Part shown: positions 8,824 through 17,272 of the stretch, piece by piece
How positions within the stretch are numbered: position 1 is the first letter of the stretch
How the letters are laid out: each line of letters opens with the position of its first letter
Source: an uncultured Alphaproteobacteria bacterium
Lineage (GTDB): Bacteria; Pseudomonadota; Alphaproteobacteria; RF32; CAG-239
Assembly (NCBI GenBank): GCA_934254915.1
Contig: CAKQMH010000010.1
Coordinates: 1-54,833, forward strand
DNA: 54,833 nucleotides
Direction: 5' to 3'
Notes under the pieces: generated by a model
What the model was told of the DNA's origin: nothing
The model's database searches: none
The model's input: the letters and a program-made list of their open reading frames with translations, nothing else
Position numbers and translations under genes: made by a program

Positions 8824-9075
8824 TTAGTCAGCAACAACCGAAACGATTGTGCGACCTGCGCGCTTAGAAAATTCAACTTTACCTTCGGCAACGGCAAAGA
8901 TAGTGTGATCTTTACCCATTCCGACGTTAGCACCCGGATGATACTGAGTACCGCGTTGACGGATGATGATATTTCCAGGGATAACTGCCTGACCGCCGGA
9001 TTTTTTCAAACCTAAACGGCGACCGATGGAGTCGCGTCCGTTATTGGAACTACCGCCTGATTTTTTATGTGCCAT
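8824..9075 (-). CDS. rpmA: 50S ribosomal protein L27
   Basis: L27 (bL27) lies at the peptidyl-transferase centre. The 83-residue protein starts MAHKKSGGSSNNGRDS, the canonical N-terminus reaching toward the P site, and contains RLGLKKSGGQAVIPGNIIIRQ and GTQYHPGANVGMGKDHTIFA. There is no N-terminal cleavage extension of the Firmicutes type. AAGGAG lies in front of the ATG. It follows rplU by 24 bp on the same transcript. Confidence 0.98.
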   Translation of the reverse strand: MAHKKSGGSSNNGRDSIGRRLGLKKSGGQAVIPGNIIIRQRGTQYHPGANVGMGKDHTIFAVAEGKVEFSKRAGRTIVSVVAD

Positions 9076-9099
9076 AACTAATTCTCCTTAAAAACTCAA

Positions 9100-9402
9100 T
9101 TACTTGCCGCAAACATCGGTAATTTTAACCAATGTGATTGACTGTCTGTGACCATTTTTGCGACGATAGTTTTGTCTTCTTTTCTTTTTGAAAACGATAA
9201 CTTTGGCATCGCGAGCCTGTTTCAGAACAGTAGCTTTAACGCTAGCGCCGTTAACTAACGGAGTTCCAACCGTATCGCCCAAAGCCAAAACTTCGTTGAA
9301 TACAACTTCTTTACCTTCTTCGCCGGCAATTTTTTCGATTTTCAATACGTCACCGGATGTTACCCGATATTGCTTGCCGCCGGTTTTAATTACTGCGTAC
9401 AT
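9100..9402 (-). CDS. rplU: 50S ribosomal protein L21
   Basis: L21 (bL21) is a large-subunit protein binding 23S rRNA. The 100-residue protein starts MYAVIKTGGKQYRV and ends with the basic motif KKRRQNYRRKNGHRQSITLVKI typical of the family. It is the first gene of the rplU-rpmA(-obgE-rsfS) set and is preceded by a strong sigma-70 promoter on the minus strand. AAAGGTG serves as the ribosome-binding site. Confidence 0.98.
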   Translation of the reverse strand: MYAVIKTGGKQYRVTSGDVLKIEKIAGEEGKEVVFNEVLALGDTVGTPLVNGASVKATVLKQARDAKVIVFKKKRRQNYRRKNGHRQSITLVKITDVCGK

Positions 9403-9448
9403 TTTTTCACCTTTATTTCTTCATTTTAAACATAAAACGTTGCTTTGC

Positions 9449-9476
9449 AATATACATAAGTTTTCGCCGCTGTCAA
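9449..9476 (-). promoter_or_regulatory. Sigma-70 promoter of rplU-rpmA
   Basis: On the minus strand, TTGACA (9476-9471) and TATATT (9454-9449) are separated by 16 bp, about 45 bp upstream of the rplU start. The match to consensus is good and fits a highly expressed ribosomal operon. Confidence 0.75.
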
Positions 9477-9487
9477 CAAGAATCTGT

Positions 9488-9982
9488 CTATTTTTTTAAT
9501 TTTGTTGCCGCAGATGACTGCTTTTGTTGACGTTTCAGAATACGATAAAACTCCGGTTGCATAAATCGTCCCTGCCAAATACCGCGTTTGAGGCGTCTGG
9601 CTTCGGCTTCATCTTGGTCATAATCGTGAGTATAACGATTATATGCAACCGCCCAACCCTGCAAAACCATCTGGCGGTTAAGATTTTGACCGCCGGCATA
9701 ACAGACCGATACTTCACGGTGATAGCGGTCAGTGGCAACTTTGCGGCACTTAAGGGTGTTATCAACCATTTTTTGCAGAGCTTTATGCGCCTCCGCACCG
9801 CAGGCATAGGGTTTATCTTCGGCGTCAAAGCAACTTTGATCGTATTCGGGCGCATCAATTCCCGAGAGCCGGATTTCACGCTGATTAATAAAAATGCTGT
9901 CGCCATCAATGACTTTGATGCGGGCATGTGCCGTATTTAAACCCAAAATAAGAGCGCAGATGATCATGATAAAACGCCGCAT
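9488..9982 (-). CDS. Secreted thermonuclease-like protein (SNase domain)
   Basis: The 164-residue protein has an N-terminal signal peptide (MRRFIMIICALILGLNTAHA) followed by a staphylococcal-nuclease-type OB fold. Visible family features are VIDGDSIFI, REIRLSGIDAPEYDQSC with the catalytic arginine and metal-binding aspartate region, GAEAHKALQKMV, and DRYHREVSVCYAGGQNLNRQMVLQGWAVAY. It probably degrades or trims nucleic acids in the periplasm or outside the cell. Cysteines (DQSCFDAEDKPYAC) suggest disulfides, consistent with export. AGGAAG precedes the ATG. It ends about 10 bp upstream of the rplU promoter, so it could read into rplU. Confidence 0.85.
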   Translation of the reverse strand: MRRFIMIICALILGLNTAHARIKVIDGDSIFINQREIRLSGIDAPEYDQSCFDAEDKPYACGAEAHKALQKMVDNTLKCRKVATDRYHREVSVCYAGGQNLNRQMVLQGWAVAYNRYTHDYDQDEAEARRLKRGIWQGRFMQPEFYRILKRQQKQSSAATKLKK

Positions 9983-10130
9983 GGTGTCTTCCTTTCGACC
10001 ATATTAGAGGCTTTTTTGCGGCTAATGGCAAGTTTTATTATAAAATCTATTGAATAAACTGCAAAAAAACTTTGTTGTTTCGCAATCTTTGTCTTAATAT
10101 AAGGCATAATTTTAGCTAAAAGGGCAGACT

Positions 10131-11105
10131 ATGTTGTTTAAGACATCTGTAAAAAATATCTGTTTTGCGGCGGCGGCATTATTGTTGAGCGGCTGTGAAT
10201 ACTTTCAAAATCGTACGGCAAAAGAGTTTATGACCGACCCGTTTGCGTCTTCGGAATATGATTATGCCAAAGAGGCGGCATCTATGCGTCCGGCTGATTT
10301 GCGCCGTGCCGGGGCGGTTGTGGTTTGTCGGTCCCACCAGTGCGCACCGGCTAAGTTATCAATGTCGCGCGAATATGTTTATAACAGCCTTTTGCATTTG
10401 TTTGATAACAACAATTATCAAAAAGCTTTAATCTGTCAGGCCGATGCGGCTTCGCATACTTGTTTGGAAAACTATGTAACGCTGCCGATTAAAGCCGGTA
10501 TTACTCCGACTAATGCCTATATCGACAGTGTAAGGCTTACTGATGTGATTATCGGTAAAAGAGCCGATAAAATTAATTTGGTGCTTAACTACAATCTTAC
10601 TTACGGCGGACAAACTCCAGATTGTACTCCGTCAAAGTCAATTTTATTTGCCAAGAATGTAAACCATGTTTTGTTAGAAGATTCCGGATATACCTGTAAG
10701 ATGACTTCTATCGGGCAGACGACGGTTAAAACCGTTTTTGCTATTGATTATATCGACCTTGATTACGGTTATATCGGCGGGTTCTATTCTATCGGGTTAT
10801 CAGGGCCGGCTTATGGCGGCGGCAGCGGATATATGATGCTGCGTCTGCCGAAAAATGCCTATCCGTTATCGCCGGAACTGCGCGCTGCGACAGAAACACG
10901 CCAACAAAAGAAAAATAAGCGCACATCTTCAGCGGCGGCAACAGCAGCCGGAATCAGTGAAGAGGTTTTAAGCCGGCGCTCAGATGTAACAAACAGCAAA
11001 GTTCAGGTTTTTCCGATACAGCCGACCGAAGCGGTTTCTGAGCCGGCAGAAAAGACAATGACGGTCAAAGAAGGTTCGACATTATCGGAAAATCTCAGTG
11101 AATAA
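10131..11105 (+). CDS. Putative lipoprotein of unknown function, 324 aa
   Basis: The N-terminus is a lipoprotein signal (hydrophobic segment, lipobox LLSGC at residues ~19-23), so the protein should be lipid-anchored in the envelope. The mature part has no family I recognise. It holds several cysteines (VVVCRSHQCAP, CQADAASHTC, DCTPSK, GYTCKM) that could form periplasmic disulfides, and a glycine/tyrosine-rich stretch (DYGYIGGFYSIG, YGGGSGYMML). The last ~90 residues are low-complexity, lysine/threonine/alanine-rich and probably disordered. It is monocistronic, bounded by a divergent gene and a bidirectional terminator. Confidence 0.7.
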   Translation: MLFKTSVKNICFAAAALLLSGCEYFQNRTAKEFMTDPFASSEYDYAKEAASMRPADLRRAGAVVVCRSHQCAPAKLSMSREYVYNSLLHLFDNNNYQKALICQADAASHTCLENYVTLPIKAGITPTNAYIDSVRLTDVIIGKRADKINLVLNYNLTYGGQTPDCTPSKSILFAKNVNHVLLEDSGYTCKMTSIGQTTVKTVFAIDYIDLDYGYIGGFYSIGLSGPAYGGGSGYMMLRLPKNAYPLSPELRAATETRQQKKNKRTSSAAATAAGISEEVLSRRSDVTNSKVQVFPIQPTEAVSEPAEKTMTVKEGSTLSENLSE

Positions 11106-11112
11106 ACAGTAA

Positions 11113-11141
11113 CAAAAAAACGCCGTTGACGGCGTTTTTTT
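11113..11141. terminator. Bidirectional terminator
   Basis: An A7-CGCCG-TTGA-CGGCG-T7 palindrome lies between two convergent genes (the lipoprotein on plus, the acidic protein on minus) and has T-tails on both strands. Confidence 0.9.
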
Positions 11142-11149
11142 GTATCATC

Positions 11150-12166
11150 CTAATTCAAGCCGTAACTGAAATAGCGGACACTTTGGTACACGACAATTCG
11201 TTCAATGTCGCGGAATGTAAATTCGCTGACACCGTAAGTGATAATACCGTCAGTATAGGGCAGGGTGCCGTTACGCAGCTGATATTCGCGGACGTCAGCC
11301 AAACTCATGGTGACATTATTACCAAAGCTTACTAACCAGCCGTAACTGTCGAGTCCGGAATTGACGTGGATGGCGTTGCATTCAGGGGTGCCTTCAATTA
11401 ATTGGGTTTCCGATTGACGGCTGATTTCAAAATATTTGTCCTCAGGATCTCCGCTGTACCAAACCGCATAGCCGGCTTCACTGGTTTTGGGCGACAATGC
11501 CGGTTCATTAGGCAAAATCGGCTGCATAACCGGTTCGTCTGCCGGAGTTTCAGGCGGTGTGGGGGCTGAAGTATCCGCGGTTGCCGTTTCGACTGTTTGC
11601 AGGGCAGCGGTTTCGGAATTGTCAGGTTTGAATGATGTTTCCAGCGGTTGGGATTTCGTTGCAAGGTCGGCAACGGTGGTTTCTTCAGTTTCGGCCGTGC
11701 TTTCCTGCGGCTGAGTATCTTGTGTCTGACTATTGTTTGAAGTTTCGGTATCATCATCAGTTTCATGCGGAATACTAAGGACAATATTATTGTCATCTAA
11801 GCCAAGATTGTCGTCAGCACCCATGCCGTCATCTTCCATAAACGGAGTGTCGGCTTTCCAGATGCCGTTACCGTCATCTTTAGGCAGCTCTTCCCAATCA
11901 TTGAGAAAAGACGGAGTGTCAGCAGTTTCATCGGTCGGTAAGTCGGTATCAGTATTATCAAAAGAGGATGGCAAAGACAATGATAAGTCATCTTCGGAAG
12001 TGTTTATTTGGACATTGTCATCAGAAAGCGGTGCCAAAATTGCGGCATCGTTTTCATCTTCGAATTTTATATCATCGAGCAATTTATCAATGTCCACGCC
12101 GTCACTGTTATTATCAGTAATGGTAGCATTTTCATCGAGATTGTCATCGTCTGTGTGTCCAAACAT
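11150..12166 (-). CDS. Acidic, mostly disordered protein co-transcribed with the two-component pair
   Basis: The 338-residue protein is extremely acidic: residues 1-~225 are dominated by D, E, N, S, T and P (for example DIDKLLDDIKFEDENDAA) and should be disordered. The last ~110 residues form a compact region (GYAVWYSGDPEDKYFEIS, NSGLDSYGWLVSFGNNVTMS, TDGIITYGVSEFTFRDIERI) that looks like a small beta/alpha domain of unknown family. No signal peptide or membrane segment is seen. The ATG follows GAGGG and lies 17 bp after the histidine-kinase stop, so it is the last gene of the pgsA-regulator-kinase run. It could be an accessory factor of that pathway, but this is inference from position only. 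Confidence 0.65.
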   Translation of the reverse strand: MFGHTDDDNLDENATITDNNSDGVDIDKLLDDIKFEDENDAAILAPLSDDNVQINTSEDDLSLSLPSSFDNTDTDLPTDETADTPSFLNDWEELPKDDGNGIWKADTPFMEDDGMGADDNLGLDDNNIVLSIPHETDDDTETSNNSQTQDTQPQESTAETEETTVADLATKSQPLETSFKPDNSETAALQTVETATADTSAPTPPETPADEPVMQPILPNEPALSPKTSEAGYAVWYSGDPEDKYFEISRQSETQLIEGTPECNAIHVNSGLDSYGWLVSFGNNVTMSLADVREYQLRNGTLPYTDGIITYGVSEFTFRDIERIVVYQSVRYFSYGLN

Positions 12167-12183
12167 CTTTTCCCTCTATCGCT

Positions 12184-13542
12184 TTATAACGGAATCGCAA
12201 TGGTGACTTTCAGTCCGCCAAGCTCGCTGTTGCCGAGTTCAATCGTACCGCCGTGTGAAGTGATAACATCTTTAGTGATAGACAAGCCTAGGCCGACGCC
12301 GCCGGTTTCTTTGTTGCGTGAACCCTCAAGCCGATAAAAGGCTTTGAAGACATCTTCGCGTTTGTCTTCGGGGATGCCGGGGCCGTCATCATCAACCGTA
12401 ACCAGAAGTTTTTTATCATTGCTTTCGAGTTTAACCGCAATGGTTTTACCGTAACGAAAAGCATTGGAGATGACATTGGTAAGAGCACGTTTTAAGGCTT
12501 GTTCGCGGCCTTGGATGGCGCTGACCTGGTCGTTGGTTGAATAGCGAATCAAGGCATTTTGATTGCGGAATTTGTTGATGATGCTCAGAATCATTTCGTT
12601 CATATCAACAAAAGATGATTTTTCGCCACCTTCGCCGCTGACAAAAGACAAATAGCCGTCTAACATTTTTTCCATTTCATCAATATCCGACAGGAAATCT
12701 TTTTTGTCTTCGCCGTCAGGCAGCATGGTGGTGGCTAATTTCATGCGGGTCAGCGGGGTGCGCAAATCATGCGATACGCCGGCTAACATTTGCGTACGTT
12801 CGCTGATTTGGCGTTGAATTCGTTCTTTCATCTTAATGAAAGCAAGAGCAGCTTTGCGGACTTCGGATGAGCCGTAAGGTTTGAAATTTTTGTTGTCGAT
12901 GCCTTTACCAAAGTCTTCGGCAGCTTGAGCTAAATCGGAAATCGAGCGGACTTGAATGCGCAGGAATAAAACCGCAACCAAAAACAGCAGAATCGAAGTT
13001 CCAACCATCCAGGCCACAAACATAAAGATTGAGGAGCTGAAAACTTTTTTGCGGTTGGTCATAAACTTGTACAAACCTTGTTCATTATCAATCATGATAA
13101 CCAAATCTTTGTCGGATTTAACCTCATAAAGGTTAATTTCCGCATCAGGGAAAGTCTCATGCAAGGCCGCATCCAGATAGCCGAAAATCAAGTGGTTGGC
13201 TTTGCGCATTTTGTTGAATTCACGATGCTTTTCCTGATTGCTGAAATATTCGATATCCAAGCCGAATTTGTCAGAGGCCAGCTGTTTGACATATTGGCGC
13301 TGTTCCGGAAGACGATTGGCCAGATTAATAACAAAACTCATGTCAGAAGTCAGATTTTCGGACAAACGGCGTCCCATGCGACTCCAGCTGCCGTCAAAAA
13401 ACATTACAACCGATACGACCTGCACGACAATCAAGGGGATAAAAATTAACAGCATGGTGCGGAAGAATAAGGTTCGCGGCAATAGTTTTAAGCGCCAGTA
13501 TCTTAATTTTTCTTCCGTTTGCGGTGATAATTTAATGTGCAT
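12184..13542 (-). CDS. EnvZ-type sensor histidine kinase
   Basis: Membrane sensor kinase that autophosphorylates and passes phosphate to the OmpR-type regulator encoded just upstream. I use the ATG at 13542 (AGGAG 6 nt upstream) rather than the codon at 13560. The protein has a transmembrane segment near residues 25-50, a periplasmic sensing region of ~110 residues, a second membrane segment near 165-190, a HAMP region, a HisKA motif AGVSHDLRTPLTRMK with the phospho-acceptor His near residue 258, N-box NVISNAFRYG, G1 VDDDGPGIPE and G2 GGVGLGLSITK. Length (452 aa) and HDLRTPLTR match EnvZ-like kinases. The regulator gene lies 34 bp before the start. The signal sensed is unknown. Confidence 0.93.
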   Translation of the reverse strand: MHIKLSPQTEEKLRYWRLKLLPRTLFFRTMLLIFIPLIVVQVVSVVMFFDGSWSRMGRRLSENLTSDMSFVINLANRLPEQRQYVKQLASDKFGLDIEYFSNQEKHREFNKMRKANHLIFGYLDAALHETFPDAEINLYEVKSDKDLVIMIDNEQGLYKFMTNRKKVFSSSIFMFVAWMVGTSILLFLVAVLFLRIQVRSISDLAQAAEDFGKGIDNKNFKPYGSSEVRKAALAFIKMKERIQRQISERTQMLAGVSHDLRTPLTRMKLATTMLPDGEDKKDFLSDIDEMEKMLDGYLSFVSGEGGEKSSFVDMNEMILSIINKFRNQNALIRYSTNDQVSAIQGREQALKRALTNVISNAFRYGKTIAVKLESNDKKLLVTVDDDGPGIPEDKREDVFKAFYRLEGSRNKETGGVGLGLSITKDVITSHGGTIELGNSELGGLKVTIAIPL

Positions 13543-13576
13543 TGTTATCTCCTGAAACAAAGTTTAAAAGTTGCAA

Positions 13577-14266
13577 TTATTCGGGCAGCAGCATATAGCC
13601 TTTGCCCCGCACCGTTTGTAAGTAATGCGGATTTTTAGTGTCCTGCTCAATTTTTTTGCGCAGTCGTGTGATTTGCACATCAATCGAACGAGGGCTTTGT
13701 CCGGCACCAAGAATCTCCGCCAGTTTTTCACGGGTGAAAACTTGTCCGGATTTGGCGCCAAGCACATTCAGCAAAGCTTGCTCTACCGGAGTGATGTGGA
13801 CGATAGCGCCTTGCAAGTCAGTGAGTTCTTTGGTCTGCATATTATAGGAACAAAGTCCCAAGCCCAATTTTTGGTTAACCGGAGTTTTATTTTCCGGAGT
13901 GCGTTTGAAGATATTTTTTATCCGCAATACCAGTTCCTTGGGCTCAAACGGTTTAGGCAGATAGTCATCTGCGCCGCTTTCCAAACCGCTGATACGGTCT
14001 TCAACCTCCCCCATGGCGGTCAGCATAATTACCGGAATATTACTTTCCTGACGCAGCTTAGCCAAAAACTCCAAACCGGTTTCGTTGGGCATCATCACAT
14101 CGACGATGAGCAAATCAACTTTATAATCAAGCAAAAGCTGACGCGCGGTTTCGGCATCTTTGGCGGTAGAAACATAAAAGTCGTTGTCACGCAAAAAGCG
14201 CTGTAATAATGAACGCAGACGCGTGTCATCATCAACAACTAAAATATGTTTTTTATCGCTGTCCAT
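13577..14266 (-). CDS. OmpR-type response regulator
   Basis: DNA-binding partner of the adjacent EnvZ-like kinase. It has a receiver domain (HILVVDDDTRLRSLLQRFL, phospho-acceptor Asp in LLIVDVMMPNETG near residue 55-60, and the conserved Lys in DDYLPKPFEPKEL) and a C-terminal winged-helix domain (FTREKLAEILG, RSIDVQITRLRKKIEQD, LQTVRGKGYMLLPE) of the OmpR/PhoB class. I prefer ATG at 14266; the frame also opens with a GTG at 14281, which lacks a clear ribosome-binding site. It follows pgsA after about 11-26 bp and is probably in the same transcript. Confidence 0.94.
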   Translation of the reverse strand: MDSDKKHILVVDDDTRLRSLLQRFLRDNDFYVSTAKDAETARQLLLDYKVDLLIVDVMMPNETGLEFLAKLRQESNIPVIMLTAMGEVEDRISGLESGADDYLPKPFEPKELVLRIKNIFKRTPENKTPVNQKLGLGLCSYNMQTKELTDLQGAIVHITPVEQALLNVLGAKSGQVFTREKLAEILGAGQSPRSIDVQITRLRKKIEQDTKNPHYLQTVRGKGYMLLPE

Positions 14267-14291
14267 ATCCGCGTTTCCCACTATGACAAGC

Positions 14292-15008
14292 TTAAGCTTT
14301 CAGGGCAGCTTTAGTCTTTTTGTTGCGCGAGCCTTTAGGACGTCCGGCTTTTCTTTTGGAAGCAGAAGTTTCGGCATTGGCGGTGTCTTTTTTCTTGCGG
14401 CCGCGTTTAGCCGGAACTTTGACTTCAGCAGTTTGAGTCGAAGCCTTTTTAGCTTTTTTTTCAACCTTGAGGATATAGTCCAAACTTTTTTGGAAATACT
14501 GATAGCCGGTGACAAAAGTCAGCACGCCGGCAATCCACAGTAAAAATTCGCCGATTTCGCCCCAATGCCAAACCCCTTTAAGCAGCATCATGGACAGAGC
14601 CGTCATTTGAAAACCAGTTTTCCACTTGGCTAAACGAGTAACCGGCATGCCGACATTAACTTCTCTTAAAAATTCACGCAAGCCCGAAACTAAAATTTCG
14701 CGGCACAGAATTACGATAACCGGAATAAAACTCAATTGTGTAACGACCATGTTCGGCTTAGCCAAAATGACAATCAAGGCCGAAGCCACCAACAACTTGT
14801 CGGCAATCGGATCAAGCAGGCGTCCGAAGGCTGAGGTTTCATTGCGCGAGCGTGCCAGATAGCCGTCAAAATAATCGGTTATGGAGGCAATGATGAACAA
14901 TATCGCAGCAAAAATTGCCCAAATTTTAGTCGTGATATAGATTGACAAGAATATGACCGGAATAACCACTATTCTTGAAATAGTTAAAAGATTTGGTAAA
15001 TTATACAC
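14292..15008 (-). CDS. pgsA: CDP-diacylglycerol-glycerol-3-phosphate phosphatidyltransferase with AT-hook-like tail
   Basis: PgsA makes phosphatidylglycerol-phosphate in the inner membrane. The first ~175 residues are the usual CDP-alcohol phosphatidyltransferase, with the catalytic motif D(G)xxAR...GxxxDxxxD visible as DYFDGYLARSRNETSAFGRLLDPIADK near residues 44-70 and several membrane segments. The remaining ~60 residues are unusual: lysine/alanine-rich with two AT-hook-like cores, AKRGRKKK and KAGRPKGSRNKK, resembling minor-groove DNA-binding peptides. The start is a GTG (15006-15008) preceded by GAGAGG. uvrC lies 52 bp upstream, and the uvrC-pgsA pairing is common in Proteobacteria. The tail is in frame and uses normal codons, so it does not look like a frameshift. 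Confidence 0.92.
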   Translation of the reverse strand: MYNLPNLLTISRIVVIPVIFLSIYITTKIWAIFAAILFIIASITDYFDGYLARSRNETSAFGRLLDPIADKLLVASALIVILAKPNMVVTQLSFIPVIVILCREILVSGLREFLREVNVGMPVTRLAKWKTGFQMTALSMMLLKGVWHWGEIGEFLLWIAGVLTFVTGYQYFQKSLDYILKVEKKAKKASTQTAEVKVPAKRGRKKKDTANAETSASKRKAGRPKGSRNKKTKAALKA

Positions 15009-15060
15009 TTTTTTAATCCTCTCACATATGTAAAGATAAAATTATACTAATTTATAAAAT

Positions 15061-16866
15061 TTAATTATGAAAGTAATTATAGATTTTTTCCGCTGTTTTT
15101 TTGCTGATTCCGTCGACTTTTTGCAAATCTTTGACAGTTGCCTGCGAGATTTCTTCCGCCGAACCGAAATAATTGAGTAAATCGTGCTTGCGTTTAGCGC
15201 CGATACCTTCAATTTCGTCAATGCGGGATTTGTAAATTGATTTGCCGCGTTTTTTGCGGTGAGTGCCGATAGCGAAGCGGTGGGCTTCATCCCGCAGATT
15301 TTGCAAATAAAAGGCTAAAGGCGAGCGGTAGGGCAATTGAAAACTTTCGCGATCCTTGAGGTGGTAATATTCTTTGCCGGCGTTACGGTCAAAGCCTTTG
15401 GAGATAGCAATAATGGTTATATCCGAAAGGTCAAATGCCGACAGACTTTCATAAACGGCGTTGAGTTGTCCGCGGCCGCCGTCAAGCAAAATGACATCTG
15501 GTTTATTAGACGCATCCATACGGGCAAAACGACGGCTTAAAACCTCTTGCATCATGGCAAAGTCATCATTGGTGTTGGGGGTGTTTTTGATGTCAAAAGT
15601 GCGATAGCTTTTCTTATCAAAGCCGTCCGGCGTGGCGACAACCATAGCGCCGATAGCGAAGCTGCCCTGATTATGCGAGTTATCATAAATTTCAATGCGT
15701 TGCGGTAGGCGCGGTAGATTGAAGGCCTTTTTAAAATCTTCCAAATTATTTTTGACACTGGCATTTAAAGCAATTTTACGGTCAATCGAAGCTTCGGCAT
15801 TGGCGGCGGCATTTTTCAGCAATTGTGCTTTATTGCCTTTTTGATAAGTATTGATTTTAGCGCCGATGGCTTTTTCTAAAAACTCTTTAGAGGCAATTTC
15901 ACGATCAACAATAATTTCCTGCGGCGGTAAATGTTCGGTATAAAAACGGCCTAAAAAAGCTTCTAAAATTTCGTGGTCATCAGCCCCGTCAATTTGGCTT
16001 GGAAAATAAGGTGTATTACCGCAATTCTGTCCGCCGCGGATAAAGAAAATTTGGATACAAACCAGATTATTTTTATGCACCAGAGCGATGATGTCGGCGG
16101 ATTTGATGGCGGCATATTCGACATTGTGTCCGGTTTGGACACTGGTCAGAGCGCGAATCCGATCCCGTAAAACCAAAGCGGTTTCAAAGTCAAGCTTGTC
16201 GCTGGCTTCCTGCATGCGGGAGGATAATTCGGTCTGCATTTTGCTGTTGCGTCCTTCGAGAAAATCAATGGCATCCTGCACCAGTTTTTGGTAGTCAGTC
16301 TGACTGATTTTACCGACACAGGGAGCAGAGCAGCGTTTGATTTGATACATAAGGCACGGACGTTCGCGATTTTTGAAAGCGCTGTCCCGACAAGAGCGCA
16401 GCAGAAAAGCTTTTTGGATAATGTCCAGCACGCTGTTAACCGCACCGACACTGGCAAAAGGACCGAAATATTTGTTTTTGTCATGACGGCTGCCGCGATA
16501 TTTGCGCAAACACGGATAGTCGGTGGACATATCAATCATCAGGTGCGGAAAAGTCTTATCATCTTTAAGCAGAATATTGTAACGCGGTTTAAACCGCTTA
16601 ATCAGTTCGTTTTCGACTAATAAAGCGCGGGCCTCGTTTTCGACAATGATAAATTCCATGCGCTTAATCTGTGCGACCATTTGCTGCAAGCGTAACGGCA
16701 ATTTGTTCAGGTGCGAATAAGCGACAATTCTTTTTTTGATGTTTTTGGCTTTGCCGACATACAAAACTTCATCATCGTCGGCAATCATACGATAAACGCC
16801 GGCCTGTTCAGGCGCGATTTTAATGTGCTTTTTAAGATTTTCCAAACCTTGTTTTATATCAATCAA
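15061..16866 (-). CDS. uvrC: Excinuclease ABC subunit C
   Basis: UvrC makes both incisions in nucleotide excision repair after UvrAB recognise damage. The 601-residue protein has the N-terminal GIY-YIG nuclease (AGVYRMIADDDEVLYVGKAKNIKKRI, residues ~22-50), a cysteine-containing region (LMYQIKRCSAPCVGKIS), a UVR motif binding UvrB near residues 200-240 (SSRMQEASDKLDFETALVLRD), the RNase H-like C-terminal nuclease (IEIYDNSHNQGSFAIGAMVV, DVILLDGGRGQLNA) and a helix-hairpin-helix end (IEGIGAKRKHDLLNYFGS, VDGISKKTAEKIYNYF). The start is a TTG (16864-16866) with AGGA 8 nt upstream. It heads the uvrC-pgsA-regulator-kinase run. Confidence 0.97.
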   Translation of the reverse strand: MIDIKQGLENLKKHIKIAPEQAGVYRMIADDDEVLYVGKAKNIKKRIVAYSHLNKLPLRLQQMVAQIKRMEFIIVENEARALLVENELIKRFKPRYNILLKDDKTFPHLMIDMSTDYPCLRKYRGSRHDKNKYFGPFASVGAVNSVLDIIQKAFLLRSCRDSAFKNRERPCLMYQIKRCSAPCVGKISQTDYQKLVQDAIDFLEGRNSKMQTELSSRMQEASDKLDFETALVLRDRIRALTSVQTGHNVEYAAIKSADIIALVHKNNLVCIQIFFIRGGQNCGNTPYFPSQIDGADDHEILEAFLGRFYTEHLPPQEIIVDREIASKEFLEKAIGAKINTYQKGNKAQLLKNAAANAEASIDRKIALNASVKNNLEDFKKAFNLPRLPQRIEIYDNSHNQGSFAIGAMVVATPDGFDKKSYRTFDIKNTPNTNDDFAMMQEVLSRRFARMDASNKPDVILLDGGRGQLNAVYESLSAFDLSDITIIAISKGFDRNAGKEYYHLKDRESFQLPYRSPLAFYLQNLRDEAHRFAIGTHRKKRGKSIYKSRIDEIEGIGAKRKHDLLNYFGSAEEISQATVKDLQKVDGISKKTAEKIYNYFHN

Positions 16867-16924
16867 TTTTGTTTTCCTGTTATAAACTTGTCTTTTATTA
16901 TAATTTCGAAAAAAAATATCTCAA

Positions 16925-16958
16925 CAAAAAACCTCCCGATTTTTTATCGAGAGGTTTT
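16925..16958 (-). terminator. Terminator upstream of uvrC
   Basis: AAACCTC and CGAT pair with ATCG and GAGGTTT around a T5 loop; on the minus strand the hairpin is followed by TTTTTTGTTGA. It ends the two small membrane-protein genes and isolates uvrC. Confidence 0.8.
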
Positions 16959-16964
16959 AAGTGA

Positions 16965-17261
16965 TTACAGTTTGCGGTGATTGATTTCTCTAATCATCAG
17001 CAAAAGTACTTTGTTTTGCATGGGTGTTCGCTGTTTTCTTTTGCAAAGCACCGTGTAACTGATTTGTAAGGTGGAATCCGGCAGGGCGGCGATTTCCTGT
17101 TGCCGTTGCTGCAGATACTGTTGCTCTTCTTTCTGCTGTTTTCGCTTTTCTCGCCATTTAACAAGACGATAAGCCAGACAGGTGAGTGCAATTAATACCA
17201 CAGCAGTCAGAAACAATATTACAAACCATTGTTCCCAATTTATAACATACAATTTGTTCAT
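16965..17261 (-). CDS. Small membrane protein with charged coiled-coil segment, 98 aa
   Basis: Unknown family. One transmembrane helix is evident near residues 10-33 (WFVILFLTAVVLIALTCLAY), followed by a highly charged, glutamine-rich stretch (WREKRKQQKEEQQYLQQRQQ) predicted to be a coiled coil, then a short C-terminal tail. The layout suggests an inner-membrane anchor with a cytoplasmic helix. It starts 11 bp after the similar small membrane gene at 17273-17584, so the pair is probably co-transcribed and may act together. A terminator follows immediately. Confidence 0.6.
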   Translation of the reverse strand: MNKLYVINWEQWFVILFLTAVVLIALTCLAYRLVKWREKRKQQKEEQQYLQQRQQEIAALPDSTLQISYTVLCKRKQRTPMQNKVLLLMIREINHRKL

Positions 17262-17272
17262 ATTTTAAGAGT

